A stretch of 9,255 nucleotides of DNA from an uncultured Campylobacter sp. (GCF_938045535.1 NZ_CALIMQ010000044.1:1-9255), one strand, 5' to 3'; shown: positions 1 to 6,825, counted from the first letter of the stretch. Translations and numbers: made by a program. Notes: a model not told the origin generated them from the sequence alone.

Positions 1-267
1 ACGCAGGACATCTATTTTCGCCTGTGCACCTGCCTTTACGGGTACAAATTCTACCTTGCCCGCCTTGCCACCGAATATATCTTTTGATAGCGCCTCGGCT
101 AGGGTCACCTCAAATCCTTGAAATTTGCCGTCTTCAAATTTACTAAAAGGCGGTTGCGCCTCAAATACGCCTACGCGCACACTGCCCGATTGCCTAATCT
201 CAGATAGGGTATTTGCCACTACACTACTTGTAAATAGCAATAAAATTCCCAAAATTATCTTTTTCAT
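1..267 (-). CDS. Amino-acid ABC transporter periplasmic binding protein, N-terminal part (runs off the window)
   Basis: This is the first 89 codons of a family 3 (PEB1/CjaA-like) extracellular solute-binding protein; the rest lies beyond base 1. Proteins of this family bind a polar or acidic amino acid in the periplasm and pass it to an ABC permease. Residues 1-18 form a classical Sec signal peptide (MKK, a hydrophobic core, then VVA before the probable cleavage site). There is no lipobox cysteine, so a soluble periplasmic form is expected. The mature start shows the family pattern: an LSEIRQSG helix, VRVGVF (residues 31-35), a PPF motif (about 39-41), GFEVTLAEALS (51-61), and VEFVPVKA before the first hinge region. 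An AAAGGA ribosome binding site precedes the ATG by 6 bases. The ligand cannot be told from this fragment. The family assignment is from recognised pattern, not a search. Confidence 0.85.
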   Translation of the reverse strand, partial: MKKIILGILLLFTSSVVANTLSEIRQSGSVRVGVFEAQPPFSKFEDGKFQGFEVTLAEALSKDIFGGKAGKVEFVPVKAGAQAKIDVLR

Positions 268-342
268 ATCGTTCCTTTAATTACAATGATTAGCCTAGCC
301 GCGCATTCGCGTCGCTTTGGCAAGCCGTTTTAAGCCGGTCGT

Positions 343-348
343 ATATTA
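343..348 (-). promoter_or_regulatory. Possible -10 box for the binding-protein gene
   Basis: On the minus strand this reads TAATAT inside GCGAATAATATACGACC, about 75 bases upstream of the binding-protein ATG. Campylobacter sigma-70 promoters depend mainly on the -10 box and lack a conserved -35, so a lone hexamer is weak evidence. No better candidate stands out in this gap. Confidence 0.25.
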
Positions 349-393
349 TTCGCTCACTTCTCCTTTCGACATTTTTAAAATTTCTTTACCTTT

Positions 394-424
394 GAAATTT
401 TGCGGCGCATTTTACGCAAATTTC
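394..424 (-). terminator. Hairpin just downstream of ung
   Basis: An inverted repeat pairs GAAATTTTGCG (394-404) with CGCAAATTTC (415-424), with one bulged base and a 10-base loop. It lies 13 bases beyond the ung stop codon. That position suits a transcription end or 3' stabilising structure, but no clean T-run follows, so a standard intrinsic terminator is not certain. Confidence 0.35.
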
Positions 425-437
425 ATTTAAAATACAT

Positions 438-1133
438 TTAATCTGCGCCGTGATTTAGATCCCAATCGATCTCTCCCAGACCGTGCGCGCGTAGATATTC
501 GTTGCATCTGCTAAAATGCTTGCAGCCAAAAAACGCTCCCCCCGCAAGCGGACTGGGATGCGCGGCGGTTAAAATGAGATGCCTCTGCGCATCGATCAGC
601 GCCGATTTGGCTTTGGCGAAATTTCCCCACAGCATAAAGACCAAGCTTTGCCGCCTCGCGCTTAAAATTTTAATCACGGCGTCGGTGAAAATTTGCCAGC
701 CGAAGCCGCTGTGCGAGTTCGCGCGGTTTGCGCCCACGCTAAGGCTCGCATTAAGTAGCAGCACGCCCTGCTTCGCCCAGTAGCTCAGATCGCCGCTAGC
801 AGGCTCGCTGATACCCAGATCGCTCTTAATCTCTTTGTAGATATTTACGAGGCTAGGCGGAATTCGCACGCCGCGCGGTACCGAAAAGCTAAGCCCCATC
901 GCCTGATGTGCGCCGTGATAGGGATCCTGCCCCAAAATCACCGCGCGCACCCGCTCAAACGGAGTGAGATTAAAGGCGTTAAAGATCAAATTTCCCGGCG
1001 GATAAACGATCTCGCGCGCCTTTGCGGCGAGCAGGTTTTCTTTGATCTTTGCAAAATACTCGCTTAAAAATTCCTCCCTAAGCGCCTCTTTCCAACCGCT
1101 CTCGATCCTCACGTCGTCTAAGTTTATCTGCAT
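438..1133 (-). CDS. ung: Uracil-DNA glycosylase, family 1
   Basis: This cytoplasmic base-excision repair enzyme removes uracil from DNA after cytosine deamination or dUMP incorporation. The 231 residues match the usual bacterial length. All family 1 signatures are present: the water-activating loop GQDPYHG (68-74, catalytic Asp70), the uracil-stacking Phe83 in GLSFSV, the uracil-reading Asn128 in LLLN, and the minor-groove leucine loop HPSPL (192-196, His192 and Leu196). GGAFFGCKHFS follows as in E. coli Ung. The ATG has an AAGGG ribosome binding site 6 bases upstream. About 530 bases of weakly coding DNA separate it from the next upstream gene on the same strand, so it is probably transcribed alone. 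Nothing in it looks degraded. Confidence 0.97.
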   Translation of the reverse strand: MQINLDDVRIESGWKEALREEFLSEYFAKIKENLLAAKAREIVYPPGNLIFNAFNLTPFERVRAVILGQDPYHGAHQAMGLSFSVPRGVRIPPSLVNIYKEIKSDLGISEPASGDLSYWAKQGVLLLNASLSVGANRANSHSGFGWQIFTDAVIKILSARRQSLVFMLWGNFAKAKSALIDAQRHLILTAAHPSPLAGGAFFGCKHFSRCNEYLRAHGLGEIDWDLNHGAD

Positions 1134-1168
1134 GCTAGCCCTTTAAGCTTTAATAAATTAACGTCCTA

Positions 1169-1174
1169 ATTTTA
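1169..1174 (-). promoter_or_regulatory. Possible -10 box for ung
   Basis: The minus strand reads TAAAAT in the context TTATTGTAAAATTAGG, about 35 bases upstream of the ung ATG. The surrounding 60 bases are strongly AT-rich, as expected upstream of Campylobacter sigma-70 genes. No -35 box is visible. Confidence 0.35.
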
Positions 1175-1271
1175 CAATAAATTTTAAAAATAGTCTCACT
1201 CGCACGCGCCGCTGCAATCAAAGGCGGATCGCACCGCCGCCGCAACCGATCCCGCCGACTTATAGGCGCCG

Positions 1272-1483
1272 CTATACGATCACGATCAAAAGCGCCATAA
1301 ATAGTAGCAGGGCAATCGTTTTTTTATCATCGTTAAGCAGGGTCTGCGGATAAAAAGCAAACAAAATCGCGTAGGCAAAAAGCGCGATTGCGAACTCCCA
1401 CGGGTTATTATCTCTGAATTTTAACCTATAAGCGACCCGAAAGATATATGCGAAAGCAGCGATAAAATTTGAGCCGATTTCAT
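1272..1483 (-). pseudogene. Frameshifted gene for a 70-residue membrane protein
   Basis: From the ATG at 1483 the frame closes after 20 codons. The next frame is open from just upstream of this ATG to the TAG at 1272-1274 and has clear coding character, but it contains no start codon near its beginning. Adding one A to the AAA run straight after the ATG (ATGAAATC to ATGAAAATC) would join start and body into one 70-residue protein. It would read MKIGSNFIAAFAYIF, an arginine-rich stretch with RDNNPWEF at about 24-31, a hydrophobic helix at about 31-45, a short DDKK loop at 52-55, and a second hydrophobic helix at 56-70. I do not recognise the family. AGGAG at 1498-1502 sits 14 bases from the ATG, further than usual. 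True decay, a sequencing error and a non-canonical start nearer the AGGAG all remain possible. Confidence 0.5.
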
Positions 1484-1663
1484 TCTGTCTTTGTGATCTC
1501 CTATTTTATGTAAAACCCATTATATCGTTATTTTATCTACTTCGATAAACGTCCGTAAGACTAAAGTCCAATCTTTCAAATCTTTAAATTTTATCCTAAA
1601 GGCTTTTAAATTTAGTTCGCAACGTTATATTAAATCGGTCGTAAGTAAATTTAGCGCACACTA

Positions 1664-2275
1664 TTAATACCCCATTTTATTTATTTGAATTATATTAAGT
1701 TCCGGATAAAAAATAACCTCGTGATCATAATCGCTCGGTTGTCCCGATTCGTGCTCTTTTTTGTGCCATATTCGCCTTTTATCGTTCACTATTGCCGTTA
1801 TATTTAAATTTTTGATCGAACCATATATCAAATACTCCCGACTGCCGGCATAATAATAAGACGGCATCGCCCACGATAGTTTAAATTCATGCAAATTTGT
1901 AGTTTCAGCTATGCAATCGGACTTGGAAACAAACTCGTAACCCTCTTGCAGCATTTTTTGTTGCGTCAAAATAAAAGGCTTATCCGCCTTTATAAAATGC
2001 GCGTAACAGATACAAGTCTGTATTTTTTCACTACACGATAAAGGAGGACTTTTTTTGCGATAAATGAGTAAAGTTTCTCCCTTCGTATTTGTTAAGGCTT
2101 CAAATTTAGCCAAATTTTTATTTTCTATATATGAAAAATCCGTATTAAGGGGTGAAAATAGAAAGGCTATAAATAAAACAAACAATATCAATGCCGCAAA
2201 CGATAATATCAATGATGCGAGTATGGCGATCTTGATGACTTTCCACAATATTTTTAATATCTTTACTGCTTGCAT
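1664..2275 (-). CDS. Membrane-anchored protein of unknown function, AT-rich
   Basis: I do not recognise this 203-residue protein. It begins with a lysine-spaced helix (residues 1-15) and one long hydrophobic segment (about 17-41, ending LFIAFLFSP). A polar domain of about 160 residues follows. This suggests a protein held in the inner membrane by its N-terminus with the domain in the periplasm. The domain has four cysteines, three of them clustered in CSEKIQTCIC with a fourth in SKSDCIAE, which could form disulfides. It also has a tyrosine-rich stretch, SYYYAGSREYLIYG. Base composition and codon choice are clearly more AT-rich than in the flanking ung and DJ-1-like genes, a possible sign of transfer. 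The ribosome binding site is modest (GGGTAAGG about 9 bases before the ATG). An opposing frame across its 5' end has no comparable coding character. Confidence 0.75.
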   Translation of the reverse strand: MQAVKILKILWKVIKIAILASLILSFAALILFVLFIAFLFSPLNTDFSYIENKNLAKFEALTNTKGETLLIYRKKSPPLSCSEKIQTCICYAHFIKADKPFILTQQKMLQEGYEFVSKSDCIAETTNLHEFKLSWAMPSYYYAGSREYLIYGSIKNLNITAIVNDKRRIWHKKEHESGQPSDYDHEVIFYPELNIIQINKMGY

Positions 2276-2358
2276 TAAGATTTACCTTACCCTCTATTTT
2301 AAAATTTACTGCGGTATTTATAAACTTGCGCCGCCGATCTTAGCGGGTCTTTAAAATT

Positions 2359-2955
2359 TCATCGCGTGAGCTTGCTTCTAAAGCCGTAATACGGATAATC
2401 CATTGCCGCAGCGGCAGCCTCTCGCGCAGAGGCGCCTGCGAATTTTTCGATCACGCAAAGTCCAAGCTCGATGGAGCTACTCACGCCGCCAGCAGTGATG
2501 ATCTCGCCTCCTTCTGGCAGGCTATCGCGCACAAGCCGCTCGTGCACCACATCCGCGCAGTAAGGCGCCAGCAGATCGTAGCAAAACGGATGCGTAGTCG
2601 CGCGCTTTCCGCGCAAAAACCCCGCCGCGCCCAGAAGTAGCGAACCGGTGCAAACGCTAAACTTATACTTTGCATCGCGCGCGGTTGCGAGCCACGAGAT
2701 GAAGCCCGCATCGTCTTTAAGGCGACGCGTTGCCATACCGCCCGGCACAAAAACCGCATCAAAGCCGCCTAGATCGGTCGTGATCTCGCCCACGTCGATC
2801 GTAAGACCGCCGCTATCCGAAACCTGTCGCTCGCGCGAGCAAAACCTCATCTCAAGCTGCGGGCGAACGGCTTTGAGCCTTAGCATACAATCGTAAAATC
2901 CCACAAAATCGAGGTGCGTCTGTCCGTTAAACATCACAAGCGCTATGTTTTTCAT
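2359..2955 (-). CDS. DJ-1/PfpI family protein, isonitrile hydratase-like
   Basis: This 198-residue cytoplasmic protein has the DJ-1/PfpI glutamine-amidotransferase-like fold pattern. It starts with a beta strand, MKNIALVMFNG; LDFVG follows (Asp16), then FDAVFVPGG (65-73) and the nucleophile elbow SVCTGSLLLG (100-109) with Cys102. After that come a conserved THPF segment (121-124) and GGVSSSIELGL (156-166). Asp16, Cys102 and Thr103 align with the Asp, Cys and Thr reported as catalytic in Pseudomonas isonitrile hydratase InhA. That enzyme hydrates isonitriles to N-substituted formamides. The same subfamily also supplies the ligand domains of AraC-type GATase regulators, but no DNA-binding domain is present here. 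The start is supported by AAAGGA 7 bases upstream of the ATG. The physiological substrate is not shown by the sequence. Confidence 0.88.
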   Translation of the reverse strand: MKNIALVMFNGQTHLDFVGFYDCMLRLKAVRPQLEMRFCSRERQVSDSGGLTIDVGEITTDLGGFDAVFVPGGMATRRLKDDAGFISWLATARDAKYKFSVCTGSLLLGAAGFLRGKRATTHPFCYDLLAPYCADVVHERLVRDSLPEGGEIITAGGVSSSIELGLCVIEKFAGASAREAAAAAMDYPYYGFRSKLTR

Positions 2956-2999
2956 GATCCGTCCTTTAAATTTATCGCTCGCCTATGAGCTTTCGGTTT

Positions 3000-3047
3000 G
3001 CCGCCGCTGCAATTCTCGGCGCTGCAAGTCGTAAAATGCGCGGCGGC
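3000..3047. repeat. GC-rich 8-bp inverted repeat between genes
   Basis: GCCGCCGC (3000-3007) pairs with GCGGCGGC (3040-3047) across a 32-base loop that contains GCTGCAA twice. It lies in the 220-base gap between the DJ-1-like gene and the unknown 248-residue gene, both on the minus strand. It could be part of a transcription end for the upstream gene or a leader structure for the downstream one. No T-run adjoins it. Confidence 0.3.
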
Positions 3048-3177
3048 TGAATTTTGATACCGCAGGCTGCCAAAAAACCCGCTCAAGCGACTTTTAAATT
3101 TTACTCGCATTAAAAACTTGCAGAATTGTACCGCCCGCGAATTAAATTTCAGAAGCGGTTAAAATTTTGCGCGCTTT

Positions 3178-3924
3178 TTATTCCGCTTTACTCAGACCTA
3201 CAAAAGCCCGCACGCCCGCATAGTGCAGCCTTTTTGAAACATTCTCAAATTCTAAATTCCAAACTACCTCGTCGTATTTCCATTCAAACGGCGCTTTGTA
3301 ATTCGTCCAAATTTCATACGCGCGTTCGTTTAGCCGCCCAATCAACGCAGAAATCCCTAAATCGCCGCCCGCTATCTCCATCATCAAATGCCAGTTATCC
3401 AAATCGGCGGGGTTTTCGGTGTGGATGGATTTTTCGCGCGGCAGATAATACACAAAATCGCCCGTATCAAAGGGAAATAAAGTATGACACAGCGCAATGC
3501 CGTAAATTTTTTGAGCGAATACGGTCGGAAGCTGCTCGTCCGAATAACCAAAAGTTGAAACGTATAAAAAACTGCGCAAAATGCCAGCTAAATTTCTACA
3601 AACGGGCGCAAAGGCATATCTGCATGTCTGCTGCGTTAAGGCGCCGTTTCTAATAAAACTTATAGCGCTATCGATCTCTTTTCTTCTTGCTTGCACGTAT
3701 TTTGTCTTTTTAAATCGCCAAGCCTGCATCAGCTGCAAAGAGCTGTCGATAACTCGCAAATGCTTGTCTCTTTTTTCATCCGTCGTGCCGCTTAGCTCCG
3801 CAATCCTCGCAACGGCCTGCCTCCAAAACGGGATCAGGGTTTTTACCCACCCCAAGTAGCTAAGATAAAGCGCGTCCGGCTCCTCTTTTTCAAAAGCCGC
3901 TCTCATCTGCGTAAGTTTTATCAT
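3178..3924 (-). CDS. Protein of unknown function, 248 residues
   Basis: I do not recognise a family. The product is soluble in appearance: no signal peptide or membrane segment, and a strongly helical, Arg/Lys- and aromatic-rich composition. Visible stretches are YLSYLGWVKTLIPFWRQ near the N-terminus (about 20-36), a basic helix KKTKYVQARRKEID at about 72-85, and a C-terminal half rich in Trp and Tyr (NWHLMMEIAGGD, APFEWKYDEVVWNLEF). The ATG is preceded by AAGGGG at 6 bases. The thyX stop codon lies only 35 bases upstream on the same strand, so the two genes are probably cotranscribed. That alone does not indicate a nucleotide-metabolism role. Codon use matches its neighbours, and the overlapping plus-strand frames are Ser/Arg-rich shadows. 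Confidence 0.8.
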   Translation of the reverse strand: MIKLTQMRAAFEKEEPDALYLSYLGWVKTLIPFWRQAVARIAELSGTTDEKRDKHLRVIDSSLQLMQAWRFKKTKYVQARRKEIDSAISFIRNGALTQQTCRYAFAPVCRNLAGILRSFLYVSTFGYSDEQLPTVFAQKIYGIALCHTLFPFDTGDFVYYLPREKSIHTENPADLDNWHLMMEIAGGDLGISALIGRLNERAYEIWTNYKAPFEWKYDEVVWNLEFENVSKRLHYAGVRAFVGLSKAE

Positions 3925-3959
3925 CGCAAGCCCCTTATATCAAAATTTTATCCCGCTCG

Positions 3960-4598
3960 CTACTCCTCGCCAGGCGTCTTCTTTCCGCTCGCCATGCAGC
4001 TTTGGAATATAAATTTATGCTCCTGCGGCAGCGCTTCGTAAATTTTACCCGCAAGCTCGCGGATCTCCCAAAGTGCCGCCTTGCTAGAGCGCAGAGCGAG
4101 GAAGTTTTGCAAGCTGCGTGCGTTTATGCTCCAGCTAAGCTCGCTCTTGTAGCACTCGGGCAGGCAGTATTTGGCGATATCAAGGCTGATTGGGGTTTGT
4201 AAGATTACGCGCAGATTTTCAAGAGCCGCGACGCTTGCGTTATCGACCGCTTCGTTGCCTGTAAGCACGATGTATCGCGCGGCGTTTTCGAAATCGCCTT
4301 GCGCGAAGCTGTCCTCGCCGCGCAATTCTTTGAGAGTGTAGCGCGTGGATTTTACGCTAAGGCTTGCTAGGCGGTGGCGCGCCAGCTCCTGAAGCAGCGC
4401 GCGCGAAATACCGCTGATGTAGAAGTTGTAGTAGAGGTGCTCCAGCGTGCTTGAGTGCTTGAGCTGATTGCCGACGCGGTCAATGAGCGCTAGGTCTTTG
4501 GCGCCGCCGCAATCGCCGCGCTCAAAGCTCTGCCAGCAGGTGCGGATCGCATTTGAGCAGACCCAAAGCGGAGTGAAATTTAGAAGTTTGACTTGCAT
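3960..4598 (-). CDS. thyX: Flavin-dependent thymidylate synthase ThyX
   Basis: ThyX makes dTMP from dUMP using methylene-tetrahydrofolate, NADPH and FAD. It replaces ThyA in campylobacters and helicobacters. With the start at 4598 the protein is 212 residues. The signature RHR-X7-S spans residues 74-84 (RHRLASLSVKS, then TRYT), and the preceding STLEHLYYNFYISGISRALLQELA region binds FAD and dUMP in the family. The N-terminus MQVKLLNFTPLWV and the CWQSFERGDCGG stretch match epsilonproteobacterial ThyX as I remember it. The open frame continues nine codons further to an ATG at 4625. The inner ATG is preferred because AAAGGA lies 5 bases before it, whereas the outer ATG overlaps the probable promoter. 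The nitroreductase gene ends 126 bases upstream. Confidence 0.96.
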   Translation of the reverse strand: MQVKLLNFTPLWVCSNAIRTCWQSFERGDCGGAKDLALIDRVGNQLKHSSTLEHLYYNFYISGISRALLQELARHRLASLSVKSTRYTLKELRGEDSFAQGDFENAARYIVLTGNEAVDNASVAALENLRVILQTPISLDIAKYCLPECYKSELSWSINARSLQNFLALRSSKAALWEIRELAGKIYEALPQEHKFIFQSCMASGKKTPGEE

Positions 4599-4623
4599 GA
4601 TTATCCTTTGAAATTTTAAGCGC

Positions 4624-4629
4624 ATTTTA
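4624..4629 (-). promoter_or_regulatory. Probable -10 box for thyX
   Basis: The minus strand reads TAAAAT in GATAGCGTTAAAATGCGC, about 25 bases upstream of the thyX start. This is the same distance as the TATAAT box of the nitroreductase gene. It also argues that transcription would start too late to include the ATG at 4625. Confidence 0.4.
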
Positions 4630-4687
4630 ACGCTATCGCACTTTTAAACCGATAAAATTTCGCAAAACGACGCTTTTAATAAACGAA

Positions 4688-4710
4688 GCTTGCGCCTAAG
4701 CTTTGCAAGC
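4688..4710 (-). terminator. Candidate terminator after the nitroreductase gene
   Basis: GCTTGC (4688-4693) and GCAAGC (4705-4710) form a 6-bp stem around an 11-base loop. The hairpin begins 14 bases past the nitroreductase stop on the minus strand and is followed by the T-rich TTCGTTTATT. The stem is short, so termination would be partial. Confidence 0.35.
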
Positions 4711-4724
4711 AGAAATACTTCATT

Positions 4725-5354
4725 TTATCTTTTTCCGCTGCCGCCGCCGCGAGAGATTAAAATTTCATCCAGCTCGTAGCGCGTGTGCGGATATTTGCTA
4801 GGCTCACCACGTCCCAAAACCACGACGATTGCAGGACGAAATTTCGCCTCTAAAGCGCAGAATTTTTCCAAAGCCGCGGCGTCAAAGCCGGTCATTATAC
4901 ACGAGCGCACGTCAAAGCCCTCGGCAATATTAGCGATATTTGCCGCTAAGATATAAAGCTGCTTGGTCGCGTAGTTCATCAGCGCTTCGTCGTCTAAGCC
5001 CGCAAATTTCGCGCGGAAATAATTCATCGCAGCTTCATATTTTTGCGAAGTGTTTGCGCGACGGCGGACGGTGCGCTCTAAATACGCTTCGCCCACGCGC
5101 AGATCGTTACGCGCGATTAAAATCACGGCGTGCGAGCACTCGGCTACTTGTGGCTGGCTGTTGCAGGCTACAGAAAGCTCTTTTAGCTCACAAGGATCCG
5201 AGATTATCATCATCCTCCACGGCTCTAATCCGCATGAGCTGGGACTTAAGCGCGCAAGATCAAGTATCTCGCGCACGAGCTCGCTATTTAGCTTGTCACT
5301 GCAAAATTTACGGCAGCTGTGGCGAGAGAGCATCACTTCTTTTATCGATTTCAT
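4725..5354 (-). CDS. FMN-dependent NAD(P)H nitroreductase, RdxA/NfsB-like
   Basis: This 209-residue protein belongs to the small nitroreductase family: dimeric FMN enzymes that reduce nitro compounds or quinones with NAD(P)H. The FMN phosphate-binding RHSCRKF (11-17) and RLSPSSCGLEPW (35-46) are present. Near the C-terminal half KQLYILAANIANIAEGF leads into RSCIMTGFD (150-158), then FRPAIVVVLGRGEP. The RHSC and SCIxxGFD stretches resemble Helicobacter pylori RdxA, the oxygen-insensitive nitroreductase that activates metronidazole, as I recall it. The start is set at 5354 by a strong AAAGGAG site 6 bases upstream. The frame stays open to an ATG at 5717, but that extension lies antisense inside the transporter gene, crosses the promoter region and has no family homology. 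The C-terminal tail RGGGSGKR is unusual. Confidence 0.92.
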   Translation of the reverse strand: MKSIKEVMLSRHSCRKFCSDKLNSELVREILDLARLSPSSCGLEPWRMMIISDPCELKELSVACNSQPQVAECSHAVILIARNDLRVGEAYLERTVRRRANTSQKYEAAMNYFRAKFAGLDDEALMNYATKQLYILAANIANIAEGFDVRSCIMTGFDAAALEKFCALEAKFRPAIVVVLGRGEPSKYPHTRYELDEILISRGGGSGKR

Positions 5355-5378
5355 TTTATCTCCTTTAAAATTCGCGGC

Positions 5379-5384
5379 ATTATA
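5379..5384 (-). promoter_or_regulatory. TATAAT -10 box for the nitroreductase gene
   Basis: The minus strand carries a perfect TATAAT in CCCGTTATAATGCCGC, about 25 bases upstream of the nitroreductase ATG. There is no TTGACA-like -35, which is normal for Campylobacter sigma-70 promoters. It faces away from the transporter promoter 60 bases further along. Confidence 0.55.
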
Positions 5385-5438
5385 ACGGGTTTGCCTAAAT
5401 TCCACCCGGCTAGCTTGGCGAGTTAAGCTATATTTTGC

Positions 5439-5444
5439 TAATAT
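5439..5444 (+). promoter_or_regulatory. Extended -10 promoter for the first transporter gene
   Basis: TAATAT is preceded by TG at 5436-5437, giving the extended -10 form TGcTAATAT, 31 bases before the transporter ATG. The sequence upstream (TAAGCTATATTT) is AT-rich. Together with the opposing TATAAT box it forms a divergent promoter region about 120 bases long. Confidence 0.5.
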
Positions 5445-5475
5445 TGCTCTTTTAAATTCCGCCACAAGGCATAAT

Positions 5476-6825
5476 ATGAATGATAAATTTAGCAAAATCG
5501 GCTTCATCCTCGCAGTCGCAGGCAGCGCCGTGGGGCTCGGTAATGCGTGGAAATTCCCCACTTTAGTGGGCACCAACGGCGGCAGCGCATTTATCTTGCT
5601 ATATCTTTTGCTGACGCTTTTGGTTAGCTTCGTGATTTTTTTAGCCGAGATCGTCATCGGCAGGCTAAGCGAAAGTGATCCGGTGCGCGCATTTGAAAAA
5701 CTCGCGCCCTCATACAAAGGCGCATGGAAATACGCGGGATTTTTTATGATTAGTGCGCTTTTGATCTATGCTTTTTACAGCGTCGTAATGGGTTGGATCC
5801 TAAAATACGTGGTCTCAAGCGCTTTTTATCTGCCAAAAAGTATAGATGAAAGCGGCGCAGCGTTTAACGCACTTTTAGGTAGCGACTTTTTAAGCGTGGC
5901 AGTGTGCTTTACCATAGCGTCGGCGTTTTGCTTTTTCATCGTATCTAAAGGTGTCAAAAGCGGCATCGAGCGGCTTAATGTCTGGATGATGCCCGCGCTA
6001 TTTATTTTGCTAGTTTTGATGCTAATTTACGCCGCGAGTTTCGATGGATTTGGACGTAGCGCGAAATTCCTACTGGTGCCAGATTTTTCCAAGCTTAATA
6101 AAGATAGTGTTCTTTCGGCGCTAGGACTTGCGTTTTTTACGCTCTCGCTGGGCGTTACTACGATTATGACCTATGCTGCAAGCCTGCCTGCGCGCACCAA
6201 TATCCTAACCTCAAGCATAAATATCGTCTGCATTAATGTCCTAATCGGCGTGATGATGGGACTTATCGTCTTTACTTTCATCTTTGAATTCGGCGGCGAT
6301 CCCAAAGCGCAAGGCCCAGGGCTAGTGTTTGTCTCGCTGGTGGTACTTTTTTCAAAGCTCGGTGCGATCGGAAACATCCTAGCCTTTTTATTTTTCACCT
6401 CGCTATTATTTGCGGCGATTACTTCTGCAATTTCGATGCTGGAGCCTGCGATTTATTATCTCGCAAACTCCCGCAAGCTAAGCCGCAAGCGCGCTTCGCT
6501 TTTAGTTTTTGCCGTGACGTATGTTTTAGGGATATGCTGCATTTTGGGTTATTACGGGGGCACGAGCGAATACTTTAGCCTAGGTGGCAAGAGCTTTTTT
6601 GACGTGCTTGATTACCTAACCTCAAATATTCTGATGCCTCTTAGCGGTATAATAGTGGCGATTTTCGTAGGGTTCGTGATCAAAAAACGAGCCGTCGAAA
6701 TTCTACTGCGCCCATATATGGGACGAATGGGCTTTAAGCTGTGGTATTTTGTGCTATTGCGCTTCGTGGCGCCAGTCGCGATCGTAGTGATAGCACTCAA
6801 TCAGTTAAAAATTTTAAATTTTTAA
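5476..6825 (+). CDS. Sodium-coupled NSS/SNF family transporter, copy 1
   Basis: This inner-membrane symporter of the neurotransmitter:sodium symporter (LeuT-fold) family probably imports an amino acid with Na+. At 449 residues it is the short bacterial form, close to MhsT, with 11-12 membrane helices. TM1 carries the signature GSAVGLGNAWKFP (16-28), including Gly16, Ala18, Val19 and Asn23 at positions that form the two sodium sites in LeuT. TM6 has FFTLSLG (220-226) with Thr222 and Ser224. TM8 has FAAITSA (312-318), supplying the second Na+ site through Ala313, Thr316 and Ser317. TM3 keeps the pocket tyrosine in AFYSVV. The ribosome binding site is modest (AAGG 6 bases before ATG). A close paralogue follows 506 bases later; I recall adjacent NSS genes in H. 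pylori too (HP0497/HP0498). The substrate cannot be read from the sequence. Confidence 0.95.
   Translation: MNDKFSKIGFILAVAGSAVGLGNAWKFPTLVGTNGGSAFILLYLLLTLLVSFVIFLAEIVIGRLSESDPVRAFEKLAPSYKGAWKYAGFFMISALLIYAFYSVVMGWILKYVVSSAFYLPKSIDESGAAFNALLGSDFLSVAVCFTIASAFCFFIVSKGVKSGIERLNVWMMPALFILLVLMLIYAASFDGFGRSAKFLLVPDFSKLNKDSVLSALGLAFFTLSLGVTTIMTYAASLPARTNILTSSINIVCINVLIGVMMGLIVFTFIFEFGGDPKAQGPGLVFVSLVVLFSKLGAIGNILAFLFFTSLLFAAITSAISMLEPAIYYLANSRKLSRKRASLLVFAVTYVLGICCILGYYGGTSEYFSLGGKSFFDVLDYLTSNILMPLSGIIVAIFVGFVIKKRAVEILLRPYMGRMGFKLWYFVLLRFVAPVAIVVIALNQLKILNF

Larger units (their letters stand above)
1134..1663. other. 530-base gap with gene remnants
   Basis: No intact gene is visible between ung and the AT-rich orphan gene. 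The stretch holds a frameshifted 70-residue membrane-protein gene (1272-1483, minus), a GGCGG/CCGCC hairpin with a 6-base loop at 1223-1238 downstream of it, and the probable ung promoter. Upstream of the broken gene, 1520-1624 (minus) is open for 34 codons and encodes a protein-like string containing FKDLKDWTLVLRTFIEVDK. That frame has no start codon or ribosome binding site, so it may be a remnant of a lost gene or chance. The gap looks like a decaying region rather than a regulatory one. Confidence 0.5.

Noticed and set aside
3072..3091. Possible intrinsic terminator (CGCTTGAGCG then GGTTTTTTGG on the minus strand) after the 248-residue gene
   Set aside because: The stem is only 4 bp with a 2-base loop, too weak to support a call.
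3126..3653. 175-codon plus-strand frame
   Set aside because: It is Ser/Arg-rich and lies antisense to the well-supported 3178-3924 gene, with no ribosome binding site.
4599..4625. Nine-codon upstream extension of thyX
   Set aside because: It has no ribosome binding site, overlaps the likely -10 region, and the family N-terminus begins at the inner ATG.
4940..5385. Two overlapping plus-strand frames across the nitroreductase gene
   Set aside because: They are shadows of the nitroreductase reading frame, with Arg/Ser-rich translations and no start signals.
5355..5717. 121-codon N-terminal extension of the nitroreductase frame
   Set aside because: It lies antisense in the transporter gene, crosses the divergent promoter region, shows no family similarity, and a strong AAAGGAG site supports the start at 5354.
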